29,475 bases of DNA from the NCBI GenBank assembly GCA_964452415.1, contig CAYVME010000011.1, positions 1 to 29,475 of the forward strand, given 5' to 3'. Position 1 is the stretch's first letter. Every line of letters starts with the position of its first letter. Under the pieces are notes generated by a model. It searched no databases, was not told the DNA's origin, and was given only the letters and a program-made list of their open reading frames with translations. Both the position numbers and the translations under genes were made by a program. This DNA is from UBA12068 sp964452415. GTDB taxonomy: Bacteria; Patescibacteriota; Minisyncoccia; Moranbacterales; GWC2-37-73. This document shows positions 15,415 to 22,804 of the stretch, one piece after another.

Positions 15415-16419
15415 ATGCCAGAATGGCCAACAGCATCAGCTGAAACAGTAGATGAAATCAAAAAAGGAGATGGGGTTGAAAAAGAATTTTCAGCCGAAAA
15501 AGGAAGTGAGGTTGAAATTGCAATGATGTTTATTCGCCACGGCGAAAGAACACCTGAAGGCACGCTAACTGATTATGGACGAGAGATCACCAAGGAAAAA
15601 GCTGAGCAAGCAGAACAAGAAGGAATTTTTAAGAACGGATTTGATGTTGTGAAGCCTTTGGGATCTCCAGCAGGACCAAAAACTTCCGTGGAAGTTCAAG
15701 ACATGTCAGAAAATCAAGAAGAAACAAAGAGTCAAGACATGTCCCGCGCCACAGAAACTGCGCATATCTTTGGTAGCAAGCTTGCAGAAGCTTCCGGATA
15801 TGAATTGCTCAATACGAGAAATAAGCCAGCTCTTAGCTTTGAAACAGTAAAGAATAAAATGCCATACAACCACACTCAGATTTATAATTCACTGCTACCG
15901 GAAAACTTTGCAAGTTTGTCAGACATAGAAAAATCTCAGGCCGCCAAACAAGCACAGATACAAACAGTAAACCACCTAATGAACCTTAACACGCCTGAAG
16001 CTATCGCCTACAAAGAAGAGGTTGCTGGTGCATATGCATATACGATAATGCACTATGAAGAAATGACGAAGAAACTTAAGTCTGGTTCAAAAGTTTTGAT
16101 GCCGACAGGTGTTCACAGCCCGATGATGGAAGTATTTTTGCAAAAAGTTCTCGCACGCAAAAATGAAAATGGAGAAACCACCATTGGTTTTGATGACATA
16201 ACAGAAATCGGAGGCGAATTTGATCCTTCTGAAGGATATTTAGTAAAAGTTAAGACAGATGAAAATGGAAAACTTTTGCCACTTCACTTTACCTTTGTTA
16301 ATCAAAACCGTCCAAAATCTCAAGAAATGTATTTGGATCCTGTCAAAATACAAGAATTTGCAGACTTATACAAGAATCTTCACAAAAAAGAACTGGGTGA
16401 TTCTCCTGAAGTAGTCTAA
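15415..16419 (+). CDS. Histidine phosphatase superfamily protein
   Basis: The catalytic signature is FIRHGERT (R41, H42, R45) followed by LTDYGRE, with a second conserved arginine in SRATETA (R111) and the second catalytic histidine in TGVHSP (H234). This is the phosphoglycerate-mutase/acid-phosphatase fold, in which H42 would carry the phosphate. The substrate cannot be read from the sequence. Residues 1-33 are polar and probably disordered. An insertion of about 30 polar residues (about 80-110) precedes R111. It lies 89 nt after the PEP-utilising protein on the same strand and ends just before a palindrome and strong terminator, so it is probably the last gene of this transcript. No strong ribosome binding site is visible; the first ATG in frame was used. 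Confidence 0.88.
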   Translation: MPEWPTASAETVDEIKKGDGVEKEFSAEKGSEVEIAMMFIRHGERTPEGTLTDYGREITKEKAEQAEQEGIFKNGFDVVKPLGSPAGPKTSVEVQDMSENQEETKSQDMSRATETAHIFGSKLAEASGYELLNTRNKPALSFETVKNKMPYNHTQIYNSLLPENFASLSDIEKSQAAKQAQIQTVNHLMNLNTPEAIAYKEEVAGAYAYTIMHYEEMTKKLKSGSKVLMPTGVHSPMMEVFLQKVLARKNENGETTIGFDDITEIGGEFDPSEGYLVKVKTDENGKLLPLHFTFVNQNRPKSQEMYLDPVKIQEFADLYKNLHKKELGDSPEVV

Positions 16420-16434
16420 AAAATTTCAAAAGCA

Positions 16435-16458
16435 TTTTTAATTCTTAAGAATTAAAAA
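16435..16458. repeat. 24-nt perfect palindrome
   Basis: The half-site TTTTTAATTCTT is followed directly by its exact reverse complement. It lies 16 nt after the histidine phosphatase stop and immediately before the terminator. A second 24-nt perfect palindrome with unrelated sequence is at 25421-25444. Confidence 0.6.
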
Positions 16459-16464
16459 TATCAC

Positions 16465-16496
16465 AAAAAATCACTGGCTTGCGCCGGTGATTTTTT
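16465..16496. terminator. Bidirectional intrinsic terminator
   Basis: AAAAAATCACTGGC pairs with GCCGGTGATTTTTT around a TTGC loop (one T-G pair). It serves the plus-strand group ending at 16419 and, read in reverse, the minus-strand ychF ending at 16551. Confidence 0.85.
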
Positions 16497-16550
16497 ATTT
16501 GCATTTGATTTTTTTTACAACCTAATTTCTAAATCCCAATGCCTATTTTT

Positions 16551-17603
16551 TTACACTTTAAATTCCACCACTTCCCCATCTTGCATCACATAATCTTTTC
16601 CAACAGTTTTCACTGCGCCGATTTCCTTGGCTTTGCCCCAAGATCCAATTTCCAAAAGCTTGTCCCACATGATTACATCAGCTCGGATGAATTTTTCTTG
16701 AAAATCAGTGTGAATTGCTGCTCCAGCTTCAGGGGCTGTGGCACCTTTCTTAATTGTCCACGCGCGCGTTTCAATTTTCCCTGTTGTGAGAAATGTTTGC
16801 AGACCAAGCAAGTCATACGCCTCCACAATCAAATCATTGATGTGCGAAGTCAATTCCATTTCAACTTTCTCTTCATCGCTCATCTCGATCAATTCTTCTT
16901 CGATCTTGATGTCCAACTTTACATGTCTTCGATTCTCCAAAATATCCGGCATTTTTTCATTCACATCAGCCACATTATAGACATACAAAAAAGGCTTCAT
17001 GGTCAAAAGTTGAAATTCTCGCACGGCAACCTTGATATTTTGATCTTCAAAGTCAAGGTCAGCCTGACTCGCCAGCAAGCCTTTTTCCAAAACATGCTTA
17101 ATCTTCTCAGCCACACCAAGTTTGAATTGCGCGTCCTTGTCATTGCCACGAGCATCCTTGGTCAATTTCTCCATTCGTTTGATGACAGACTCCAAATCAG
17201 CCAAAATAAGTTCCATGTTGATGGTTTCAATATCATCCAAAGGATCCACTTTATTGTGAACATGGGTGATGTTGGAATTTTCAAAAACCCGCACCACTTG
17301 AGCGATTGCGTCAACTTCGCGAATGTTGGCCAAAAACTTATTTCCCAAGCCTTCACCCTCAGAAGCCCCTTTCACAATTCCGGCGATATCCACAAATTCC
17401 ACAACAGCTGGCACAATTTTCTCTGTCTGTGACATCTCAGACAACTTGTCCAAGCGCTCATCAGGAACTTTAACCACGCCCACATTAGGCTCAATGGTGC
17501 AAAAGGGATAGTTGCTAATTTCCACTGGATTTTTGGTCAAAGCCTTAAAAAGGGTTGATTTCCCCACATTTGGTAGTCCCACAATTCCTATTTGTAAAGC
17601 CAT
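16551..17603 (-). CDS. ychF: YchF/Obg-like ribosome-binding ATPase
   Basis: YchF (OLA1) is a translation-factor-class P-loop NTPase that prefers ATP and binds ribosomes. The start MALQIGIVGLPNVGKSTLF contains the P-loop (GLPNVGKST, 9-17). NYPFCTIEPNVGVVKVPDERL (split as NYPFCTIEPN and VGVVKVPDERL) is the switch I region specific to the family. DIAGIVKGASEGEGLGN (72-88) is switch II/G3, and the G4 position reads NVAD instead of NKxD, as expected for the ATP-preferring subfamily. A coiled-coil insertion (about 125-200) and a C-terminal TGS domain (about 270-350, ending MQDGEVVEFKV) complete the fold. The length of 350 is slightly below the usual 363. Confidence 0.97.
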   Translation of the reverse strand: MALQIGIVGLPNVGKSTLFKALTKNPVEISNYPFCTIEPNVGVVKVPDERLDKLSEMSQTEKIVPAVVEFVDIAGIVKGASEGEGLGNKFLANIREVDAIAQVVRVFENSNITHVHNKVDPLDDIETINMELILADLESVIKRMEKLTKDARGNDKDAQFKLGVAEKIKHVLEKGLLASQADLDFEDQNIKVAVREFQLLTMKPFLYVYNVADVNEKMPDILENRRHVKLDIKIEEELIEMSDEEKVEMELTSHINDLIVEAYDLLGLQTFLTTGKIETRAWTIKKGATAPEAGAAIHTDFQEKFIRADVIMWDKLLEIGSWGKAKEIGAVKTVGKDYVMQDGEVVEFKV

Positions 17604-17695
17604 AATTTTATATATCTAAGTATTTAATGTCTCGTATAAGATACAGCAAATAACCGATTTAAGCAATAATAACGGCTTTACTTGTTATTGGTTAT

Positions 17696-18889
17696 ATGGT
17701 ACAAATATTTGATATGAAGCAAGATCACATCCTTATTCACTACGGTGAAATTGCGCTCAAGGGAGGAAACAGAAATTTCTTTGAAAAGCAATTGATCGAC
17801 AACATCAAAAAACAACTCGACATTTTTTATCCGAGCAGTTTTGAGTTTGTTAAAAAAATGTCAGGTGGAATTTTGGTGAAACTGAATGAAAATGGAATTG
17901 CAAATTCTGAAAAAATCAAAGATGCCTTGGTGCATACTTTTGGAATTTCCAATTTTTCCTTTGCCGTCAGCGTTCCGCAAGACATTGAAACTCTCAAAAC
18001 TTTTTGTTGGGACATGATGAGCAAACAAAAATTTGAATCGTTTCGTGTGACAACCCAGCGTTCCAACAAGCATTTCCCGATGACCAGCGAGCAAATCAAC
18101 CGAGAAGTTGGAGGACACATTTTCGACAAATTGGATGGGAAAAAAACAGTCAGCATGAAAAATCCAGATTGCGAATGCAAGATTTTCATTCTCAATGAAT
18201 TTGCTTTGGTAACATTGGAAAAAATTGAAGGGTTGGGCGGAATGCCAATTGGCAGTGGAAAAAAAGCCATGGCGCTTCTTTCCGGTGGATTTGATTCTCC
18301 CGTGGCAGCTTTTCAAATCATGCGTCGCGGAGTGCAACTTCGCTATGCCCATTTTCACAGCGCGCCATACACATCCAAAGCTTCTATTGAAAAAGTGGTG
18401 GCGCTTTCACAAGAATTGAAAAAATTTGGAGCTTCAACAAAAATATATCTCATTCCCTTTGCGGATGTGCAAAAAGAAATCATGATGAAAACTCCGGAAA
18501 AACTTCGTGTAATCTTGTATCGTCGAATGATGATGCGCATTGCTGAAGTTTTGGCCAAAAAAGAAAAATGTCTGGCTTTGATCACGGGAGATTCAATTGG
18601 ACAAGTGGCTTCGCAAACACTGGAAAATATTTTGGCCGTGAGTGAATCCGCCACACTGCCCATTTTCAGACCACTGATCGGAATGGACAAAGAGGAAATC
18701 ATGCAAAAAGCCAAACTCATTGGAACTTACGATATTTCGATTCAACCTCATGATGATTGTTGCACACGCCTCATGCCAAAAAAACCAGAAACGCGATCCA
18801 AACTCTGGGAAGTTCTCGAGGCCGAAAAAGCATTGGACATTCCAACATTAATAAAACAGACTCTTGAAAAAACAGAATTGATAAAGTAA
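17696..18889 (+). CDS. thiI: tRNA 4-thiouridine synthase ThiI, no rhodanese domain
   Basis: ThiI adenylates and thiolates U8 of tRNA. The N-terminal ferredoxin-like region carries ILIHYGEIALKGGNR, a THUMP domain spans about 60-175 (RVTTQRSNKHFPMTS), and the PP-loop ATPase shows ALLSGGFDSP (194-202) and ITGDSIGQVASQTLENI. The segment PHDDCCTRLMPKKP (C355/C356) aligns with the Cys344 region needed for sulfur transfer. The protein ends at 397 residues without the rhodanese domain of the E. coli enzyme, as in Gram-positive ThiI, so sulfur must come from a partner desulfurase not seen here. An in-frame ATG at 17714 gives a more usual N-terminus. Neither start has a clear ribosome binding site. Confidence 0.95.
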   Translation: MVQIFDMKQDHILIHYGEIALKGGNRNFFEKQLIDNIKKQLDIFYPSSFEFVKKMSGGILVKLNENGIANSEKIKDALVHTFGISNFSFAVSVPQDIETLKTFCWDMMSKQKFESFRVTTQRSNKHFPMTSEQINREVGGHIFDKLDGKKTVSMKNPDCECKIFILNEFALVTLEKIEGLGGMPIGSGKKAMALLSGGFDSPVAAFQIMRRGVQLRYAHFHSAPYTSKASIEKVVALSQELKKFGASTKIYLIPFADVQKEIMMKTPEKLRVILYRRMMMRIAEVLAKKEKCLALITGDSIGQVASQTLENILAVSESATLPIFRPLIGMDKEEIMQKAKLIGTYDISIQPHDDCCTRLMPKKPETRSKLWEVLEAEKALDIPTLIKQTLEKTELIK

Positions 18890-18920
18890 AAAAACGAATC
18901 CTTTGCAGGATTCGTTTTTT
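18889..18920. terminator. Strong intrinsic terminator after thiI
   Basis: AAAAAACGAATCC (18889-18901) pairs perfectly with GGATTCGTTTTTT (18908-18920) around a 6-nt loop, directly at the thiI stop. It can also end the minus-strand membrane-protein gene whose stop is at 18947. Confidence 0.92.
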
Positions 18921-18946
18921 GAAATCAACACAAATAGCACGACATT

Positions 18947-19741
18947 TTAATCATTATCTCTTTCTTCTTGCTCATCTTTGCTATCTTCATCTCTACCGTC
19001 TTCATGCTCTTTTCTGTCTTCATCTTCGTCTTCATCAGCTTGGCAATCGCCACAACGACGAATTTCTTTGGCCACAAATTTGCGTTCGCCATCTTTCTCT
19101 CCAATAACTTTGATTATTTTCCCTTTTTGCTCCAACTTTTCATTCTCCCAAATCACATTGTTATCATCAACATTCCACCTGTCACCATTCTCATCCTCCA
19201 CAATCAATTCTTCAGTGATTTCATCAACACTAATAATCTTTCCTCCCAAGAAACCATTTTCAGGCTTGAGCCAAAGCTCACGGCGAGCTTTATGTTTTGA
19301 CTCATCATAGAAAGGCAACGATTTTGTCATCAACTTGTCAATTTCCTGAGCCATACCGAAAGCATAAAAAACATTTCCCAAGAAAACACTCATTCCAACA
19401 CTCCCAAGCACAATCCACCTGCGCCTGAAGCGATAGCCATATTTGGTGTGTTTCCAATTAAGATATGCAACCAGTGCGAAAATCCCCAAAAAAACAAGCC
19501 AGAAATAAGGCAACAACATGACAGTGGAAGTGATCCAGTTTCCACCCAGGTGGTTAAACACATCCCAATCTCCTGAGTTTGCAATATGCACAATCACAGC
19601 AAAAGAAAGACTTCCCAAAATAACAGAAATAGCAAAAAGAACCCAGAGAGCATATCCCCTGGCAAGAAAGCACCATCGCGGAACAGGAGCAATATGCTCA
19701 CATTTTATTTTTCCAATAATTTCTTCACTGAATTTTGTCAT
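18947..19741 (-). CDS. Three-helix membrane protein, putative sigma partner
   Basis: The 264-residue protein has three membrane helices (about 31-53, 72-94 and 109-129). A soluble domain follows (about 160-228) with beta-barrel-like strands (GGKIISVDEITEELIVED, RWNVDDNNVIW, GKIIKVIGE, KFVAKEIR) resembling DUF5666/OB-type domains. A CGDC pair (C230, C233) and an extremely acidic tail of about 30 residues rich in Asp, Glu and Lys/Arg end the protein. It starts 37 nt after the ECF sigma factor gene in the same direction, so it is likely co-transcribed. By context it could be the regulator or anti-sigma of that factor, but I see no HCC zinc-anti-sigma motif. The acidic tail might mimic nucleic acid or bind cations; that is speculation. 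Confidence 0.8.
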   Translation of the reverse strand: MTKFSEEIIGKIKCEHIAPVPRWCFLARGYALWVLFAISVILGSLSFAVIVHIANSGDWDVFNHLGGNWITSTVMLLPYFWLVFLGIFALVAYLNWKHTKYGYRFRRRWIVLGSVGMSVFLGNVFYAFGMAQEIDKLMTKSLPFYDESKHKARRELWLKPENGFLGGKIISVDEITEELIVEDENGDRWNVDDNNVIWENEKLEQKGKIIKVIGEKDGERKFVAKEIRRCGDCQADEDEDEDRKEHEDGRDEDSKDEQEERDND

Positions 19742-19745
19742 TTCT

Positions 19746-19785
19746 TTAGGTTTTAGGTGTTAGCTTATAGGTTTTAGGTTATGGG
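19746..19785. repeat. Short degenerate TAGGTTTTAGG tandem repeat
   Basis: TAGGTTTTAGGT occurs at 19747-19758 and again at 19768-19779, a period of 21, with related words between and after. It fills the spacer between the sigma factor gene and the membrane-protein gene and runs into the sigma stop codon. Confidence 0.5.
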
Positions 19786-20378
19786 TTTTGAGATATTTTC
19801 TTCTCCTTGAATTGTTTTTTTGCCCTGCTTATTAGCGTTGCGACTGTGCCCATCGGTTTTTCCAAAATATCCGAAATTTCTTTGTAATCCTTTTCTTCCA
19901 AAAACTTCAGCACCAAAACTTCCTTGTATCTCTCATCAAGTTGATCCAAAATCGACCTGACTTCTTCAGCCGTATATTTTCTTTCCAAATCCTTGGCAAT
20001 ATCCAAATCACTGGCCAAAATATTGAGCAATTGTCCATCCCCTTCATAGGTCACAGTTTTTGGACGAGCTGTAATTTTTCGAAAATGACTAATGACCTTG
20101 TTGTGCGCAATGCGATAAATCCAAGATGAAAATTTCAAATCACTGTCAAAAGAATTGAGATTTTTATACGCAGAAATGAAAACATCTTGAAGAGTGTCTT
20201 CCACATCTTCTTTTGATCCACCCGAAATTCGCAGGATATATCTGGCCAATTTTTCCTCATACCGCTCAACAAGAACGGCATAAAAATTCTCATCCTTGAG
20301 AGTGAGGGCAACCAATTCTTCATCCGTCTTTTCAGCATGGATATTCAATTTTTCCTCAGTTTCTTTTTCTTTGGTCAT
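19779..20378 (-). CDS. ECF-type RNA polymerase sigma factor
   Basis: Region 2 is clear (about residues 30-105 from the chosen start): LVERYEEKLARYILRISGG, DVEDTLQDVFISAYKNLNSF and FSSWIYRIAHNKVISHFRK. Region 4 (about 145-197) has LDQLDERYKEVLVLKFLEEKD, YKEISDILEKPMGTVATLISRAKKQ, split as the helix-turn-helix YKEISDILE and MGTVATLISRAKK. There is no region 1 or 3, as in ECF factors. A longer frame begins at 20420, but the ATG at 20378 has GGAAG 3 nt upstream and removes an atypical Cys/Trp-containing N-terminus. The membrane protein gene downstream is the likely signalling partner. Target promoters cannot be read from this window. Confidence 0.93.
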   Translation of the reverse strand: MTKEKETEEKLNIHAEKTDEELVALTLKDENFYAVLVERYEEKLARYILRISGGSKEDVEDTLQDVFISAYKNLNSFDSDLKFSSWIYRIAHNKVISHFRKITARPKTVTYEGDGQLLNILASDLDIAKDLERKYTAEEVRSILDQLDERYKEVLVLKFLEEKDYKEISDILEKPMGTVATLISRAKKQFKEKKISQNP

Positions 20379-20435
20379 TATCTTCCGGGCGCATGCCCAA
20401 TTATATACGCTGTCATTCAAATTAAGCTTTCAAAA

Positions 20436-20449
20436 AGGCTAGTCGGCCT
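20436..20449 (-). terminator. Weak hairpin after FemX-like gene
   Basis: On the minus strand AGGC-6 nt-GCCT is followed by TTTT. It is only 4 bp, 66 nt beyond the FemX-like stop and just upstream of the sigma factor gene. It may be a weak terminator between the cell-wall operon and the sigma gene. Confidence 0.3.
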
Positions 20450-20514
20450 GTTCATAACCGTAAAATCATACGACATTGCCATTCCAAAATGAAATCTTAC
20501 CTGGACTTATATTT

Positions 20515-21537
20515 TTAGTATTTTCTCTTGATTCTTCTGGCTGTTTCAACGAAATAATTAAGCCAATATTTCAAGGTTATTGGGAAATCTTTAGCATGTA
20601 CATATTCCTCACTAAAACCCCCAAAACCTCGCTTAAACAAACTGAGACCTGCCCACGGATGATTTTTAGCACTCTCTGGTACAACTCCCCAGAAATTATA
20701 CAGATTCATCCCTCTTTTCTTGGCTTCAAGGATAGCATTCCATTGTAAAAATTCAGAAGCTGTAATGTTACTCCTGTTTCTGGTTGAGGCACCGTGATGA
20801 TAAAATGCTGAGCCATTGGAATATATAACCATTGCGGTTGCCACAGTTTCTTGCTGATATTTGGCAAAGAACAATAGTATCTTGTTTTCTTTGCAAAAAA
20901 TTTCGAATTCTTTTTTCACATATTTCAGCGAAAATGGCACGAAATCCTGTCGTTTGGCCGTTTCCATATAGACCTTGTAGAACTCCTTAATGCCTTCGAG
21001 ATCCTGACTGCTAACAATTTCCACGCCATCTTTCTGAGCCTTATTAATGGAATAGCGTGTTCTTTTTTTCATATTTACCAAAAGTTCTTTTTCACTCGCC
21101 TTCACATCCAGCATCCAAGCCAGCTCCGGGTGCATATGAATTGGAGCATCCCTAAAGCCAAGTTTCTTGAAAAAAATGTTTTTTTCAGCAGTGGCAATTT
21201 CAAGAGGGCTAATTCGAATGAAATCTGCTTTTTCTTTCTTTGCCAATGTTTTCAAATAGTCAAAAAGAATCTTGAAGTTTTCTTGCCAATTTTCCTTGAT
21301 AAGTGGCCCGTGAGGACAAAACAAAAACGATCCCCTTTTGGCATTGATCTTATACACAAATGCCGTGCCAATGATTTCGCCATCCTTAAAAATTCCAATG
21401 GTAAATGTTTTGTTCCCCATGACTTCCTGAGAAAGTTTCCATTGCCAGCTTTGCAAAAAAGTGTGCGGAGCAAGCTCATCCACAAAGTTTTTCCATTGCT
21501 CTTCATTTTCAATTTGTTTTATTTCAATTTGAGACAT
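20515..21537 (-). CDS. FemX/FemAB-like peptidoglycan bridge aminoacyltransferase
   Basis: Members of this family add amino acids from aminoacyl-tRNA to the peptidoglycan stem peptide. The two GNAT-like halves are visible: N-terminal FLQSWQWKLSQEVMGNKTFTIGI (split as FLQSWQW and MGNKTFTIGIF) with RGSFLFCPHGPLI, then the central MKKRTRYSINKAQKDGVEI (NMKKRTRYSINKA is highly typical of FemX), and the C-terminal YHHGASTRNRSNITASEFLQW and GMNLYNFWGVVPE. There is no long coiled-coil arm, so it is the short FemX kind. It ends the operon hydrolase-murF-aminotransferase-FemX, 9 nt after the aminotransferase stop. This supports a role in cross-bridge formation on the MurF product. Confidence 0.92.
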   Translation of the reverse strand: MSQIEIKQIENEEQWKNFVDELAPHTFLQSWQWKLSQEVMGNKTFTIGIFKDGEIIGTAFVYKINAKRGSFLFCPHGPLIKENWQENFKILFDYLKTLAKKEKADFIRISPLEIATAEKNIFFKKLGFRDAPIHMHPELAWMLDVKASEKELLVNMKKRTRYSINKAQKDGVEIVSSQDLEGIKEFYKVYMETAKRQDFVPFSLKYVKKEFEIFCKENKILLFFAKYQQETVATAMVIYSNGSAFYHHGASTRNRSNITASEFLQWNAILEAKKRGMNLYNFWGVVPESAKNHPWAGLSLFKRGFGGFSEEYVHAKDFPITLKYWLNYFVETARRIKRKY

Positions 21538-21546
21538 GTTTTTTTA

Positions 21547-22803
21547 TTAGAATCCATTTACAACCTCAACTATATATTGGGCATTTTTCAATGTAATGTT
21601 TCGATCTGTTGGCAGATTGACAGATCTCACTGCAATTCGCTCAGCATTCGGACAACTTCCCATGACATATTTCGTCTTTTCAAAATCAACATCAGCTGGA
21701 GCCACAACACTGTCATACCAGTTTCCCAAAATCACGCCTTTTATTTTTGCAAATGAAAACAATTGCTCAGGATTTTCAATCATTATTGGATATCGCAGAT
21801 AAATGCAATCAGCACCTGCTTTTTGTCCATCCCAAATCAATTTAAGTTTTTCATTTTTAACATTTTTAATATAAAAATCGGCAATCTCTTTTCGATGATT
21901 ATTAATTTCGTCAACTTCTTTAATTTGACCAATCAAAATTTCAGCCAATGAATTGGCAAATCTTGAAGGATAAAAACTGACACTTTCCCCTCTTTTTTCC
22001 TGATCATAAATAACTTTGTTTATAATTCCTGCTTTTTGACAAACAAAAAGCAGAATTTTCCCGAGATAAATATGATAGATTTTTTTTCCAAAATAAAAAA
22101 CGGGGAGATGCATGATGTGTTGAAGAGTTCGAACAAATTTTGGTTTTGGCAATTGAGTTTGAATCTTTTGGATTTTTTCACCCAAATCTTTGTCATTAGT
22201 AATCAATGCTCCACCTCTCACGCTTGAAACCACCTTGTCAGCTCCGAAGCTCAGCATTCCAATGTCGGCAAATGTTCCAAGTTTTTTTCCATTCAAACTT
22301 GCCCCAAAAGAATGCGCGCAATCTTCAACCACGAGCAATTTGTTTTCCTTTGCAACCGCCAACATTTTTTCCACACCCGCAGACAATCCAAATGTATGCT
22401 GGATGATGAGCACTTTTGATTTTTCAGAAATCTTTTTTTCCAGGTCGCTTACGTGCATATTCAAATCACTTTCCACATCTACAAAAACCGGCACGCCTCC
22501 GGCTTGAACAATCGAATTAACCACCACCATGCAAGTATACCCTTGCACCAAAACTTCATCGCCCTCAGAAACGCCCAATGCTTTCAGCGCATACAAAAGG
22601 GCTGATCTTCCAGAGTCAAAAGTATATGCAAACTCAACATTGAAATATTTTTTCAGCGCTCGCTCAGCAATATCAATATTTTTTCCGGAATTTATTTTTA
22701 CCCATTTCCACGGAAATAAAAGATATGACAAAGCGACTCGCGTGTCGCGAGCAGTCAAATTGGGAGAAAATCCCGTAAAAATTGTCTGCTTAAAAATTGA
22801 CAT
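21547..22803 (-). CDS. DegT/DnrJ/EryC1/StrS-type PLP aminotransferase
   Basis: This fold-type I aminotransferase usually makes amino sugars from keto-sugars. Visible features are GSGRSALLYAL-like DSGRSALLYALKALGVSEGDEVLV, EDCAHSFGA (D161 contacts the PLP nitrogen) and SFGADKVVSSVRGGAL with K190 as the Schiff-base lysine. In many sugar aminotransferases this loop reads GKxxxxGEGG; here it reads ADKVVSSVRGG, the variant often seen in cell-surface polysaccharide clusters. The N-terminal 40 residues are longer than usual and contain a hydrophobic, Trp-rich patch (ALSYLLFPWKWVK). The start codon is one base from the murF stop, so translation is coupled. Substrate is unknown; a cell-wall or glycan precursor is likely from context. 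Confidence 0.92.
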   Translation of the reverse strand: MSIFKQTIFTGFSPNLTARDTRVALSYLLFPWKWVKINSGKNIDIAERALKKYFNVEFAYTFDSGRSALLYALKALGVSEGDEVLVQGYTCMVVVNSIVQAGGVPVFVDVESDLNMHVSDLEKKISEKSKVLIIQHTFGLSAGVEKMLAVAKENKLLVVEDCAHSFGASLNGKKLGTFADIGMLSFGADKVVSSVRGGALITNDKDLGEKIQKIQTQLPKPKFVRTLQHIMHLPVFYFGKKIYHIYLGKILLFVCQKAGIINKVIYDQEKRGESVSFYPSRFANSLAEILIGQIKEVDEINNHRKEIADFYIKNVKNEKLKLIWDGQKAGADCIYLRYPIMIENPEQLFSFAKIKGVILGNWYDSVVAPADVDFEKTKYVMGSCPNAERIAVRSVNLPTDRNITLKNAQYIVEVVNGF

Positions 22804-22804
22804 C

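Noticed and set aside
15249..15443. 64-codon plus-strand open frame between the PEP-utilising and phosphatase genes
   Set aside because: It overlaps the end of one gene and the start of the next in another frame, with no ribosome binding site and no recognisable sequence.
16539..17432. 297-codon plus-strand open frame
   Set aside because: It is antisense to the well-supported ychF gene, with a His/Phe/Cys-rich composition typical of a shadow frame.
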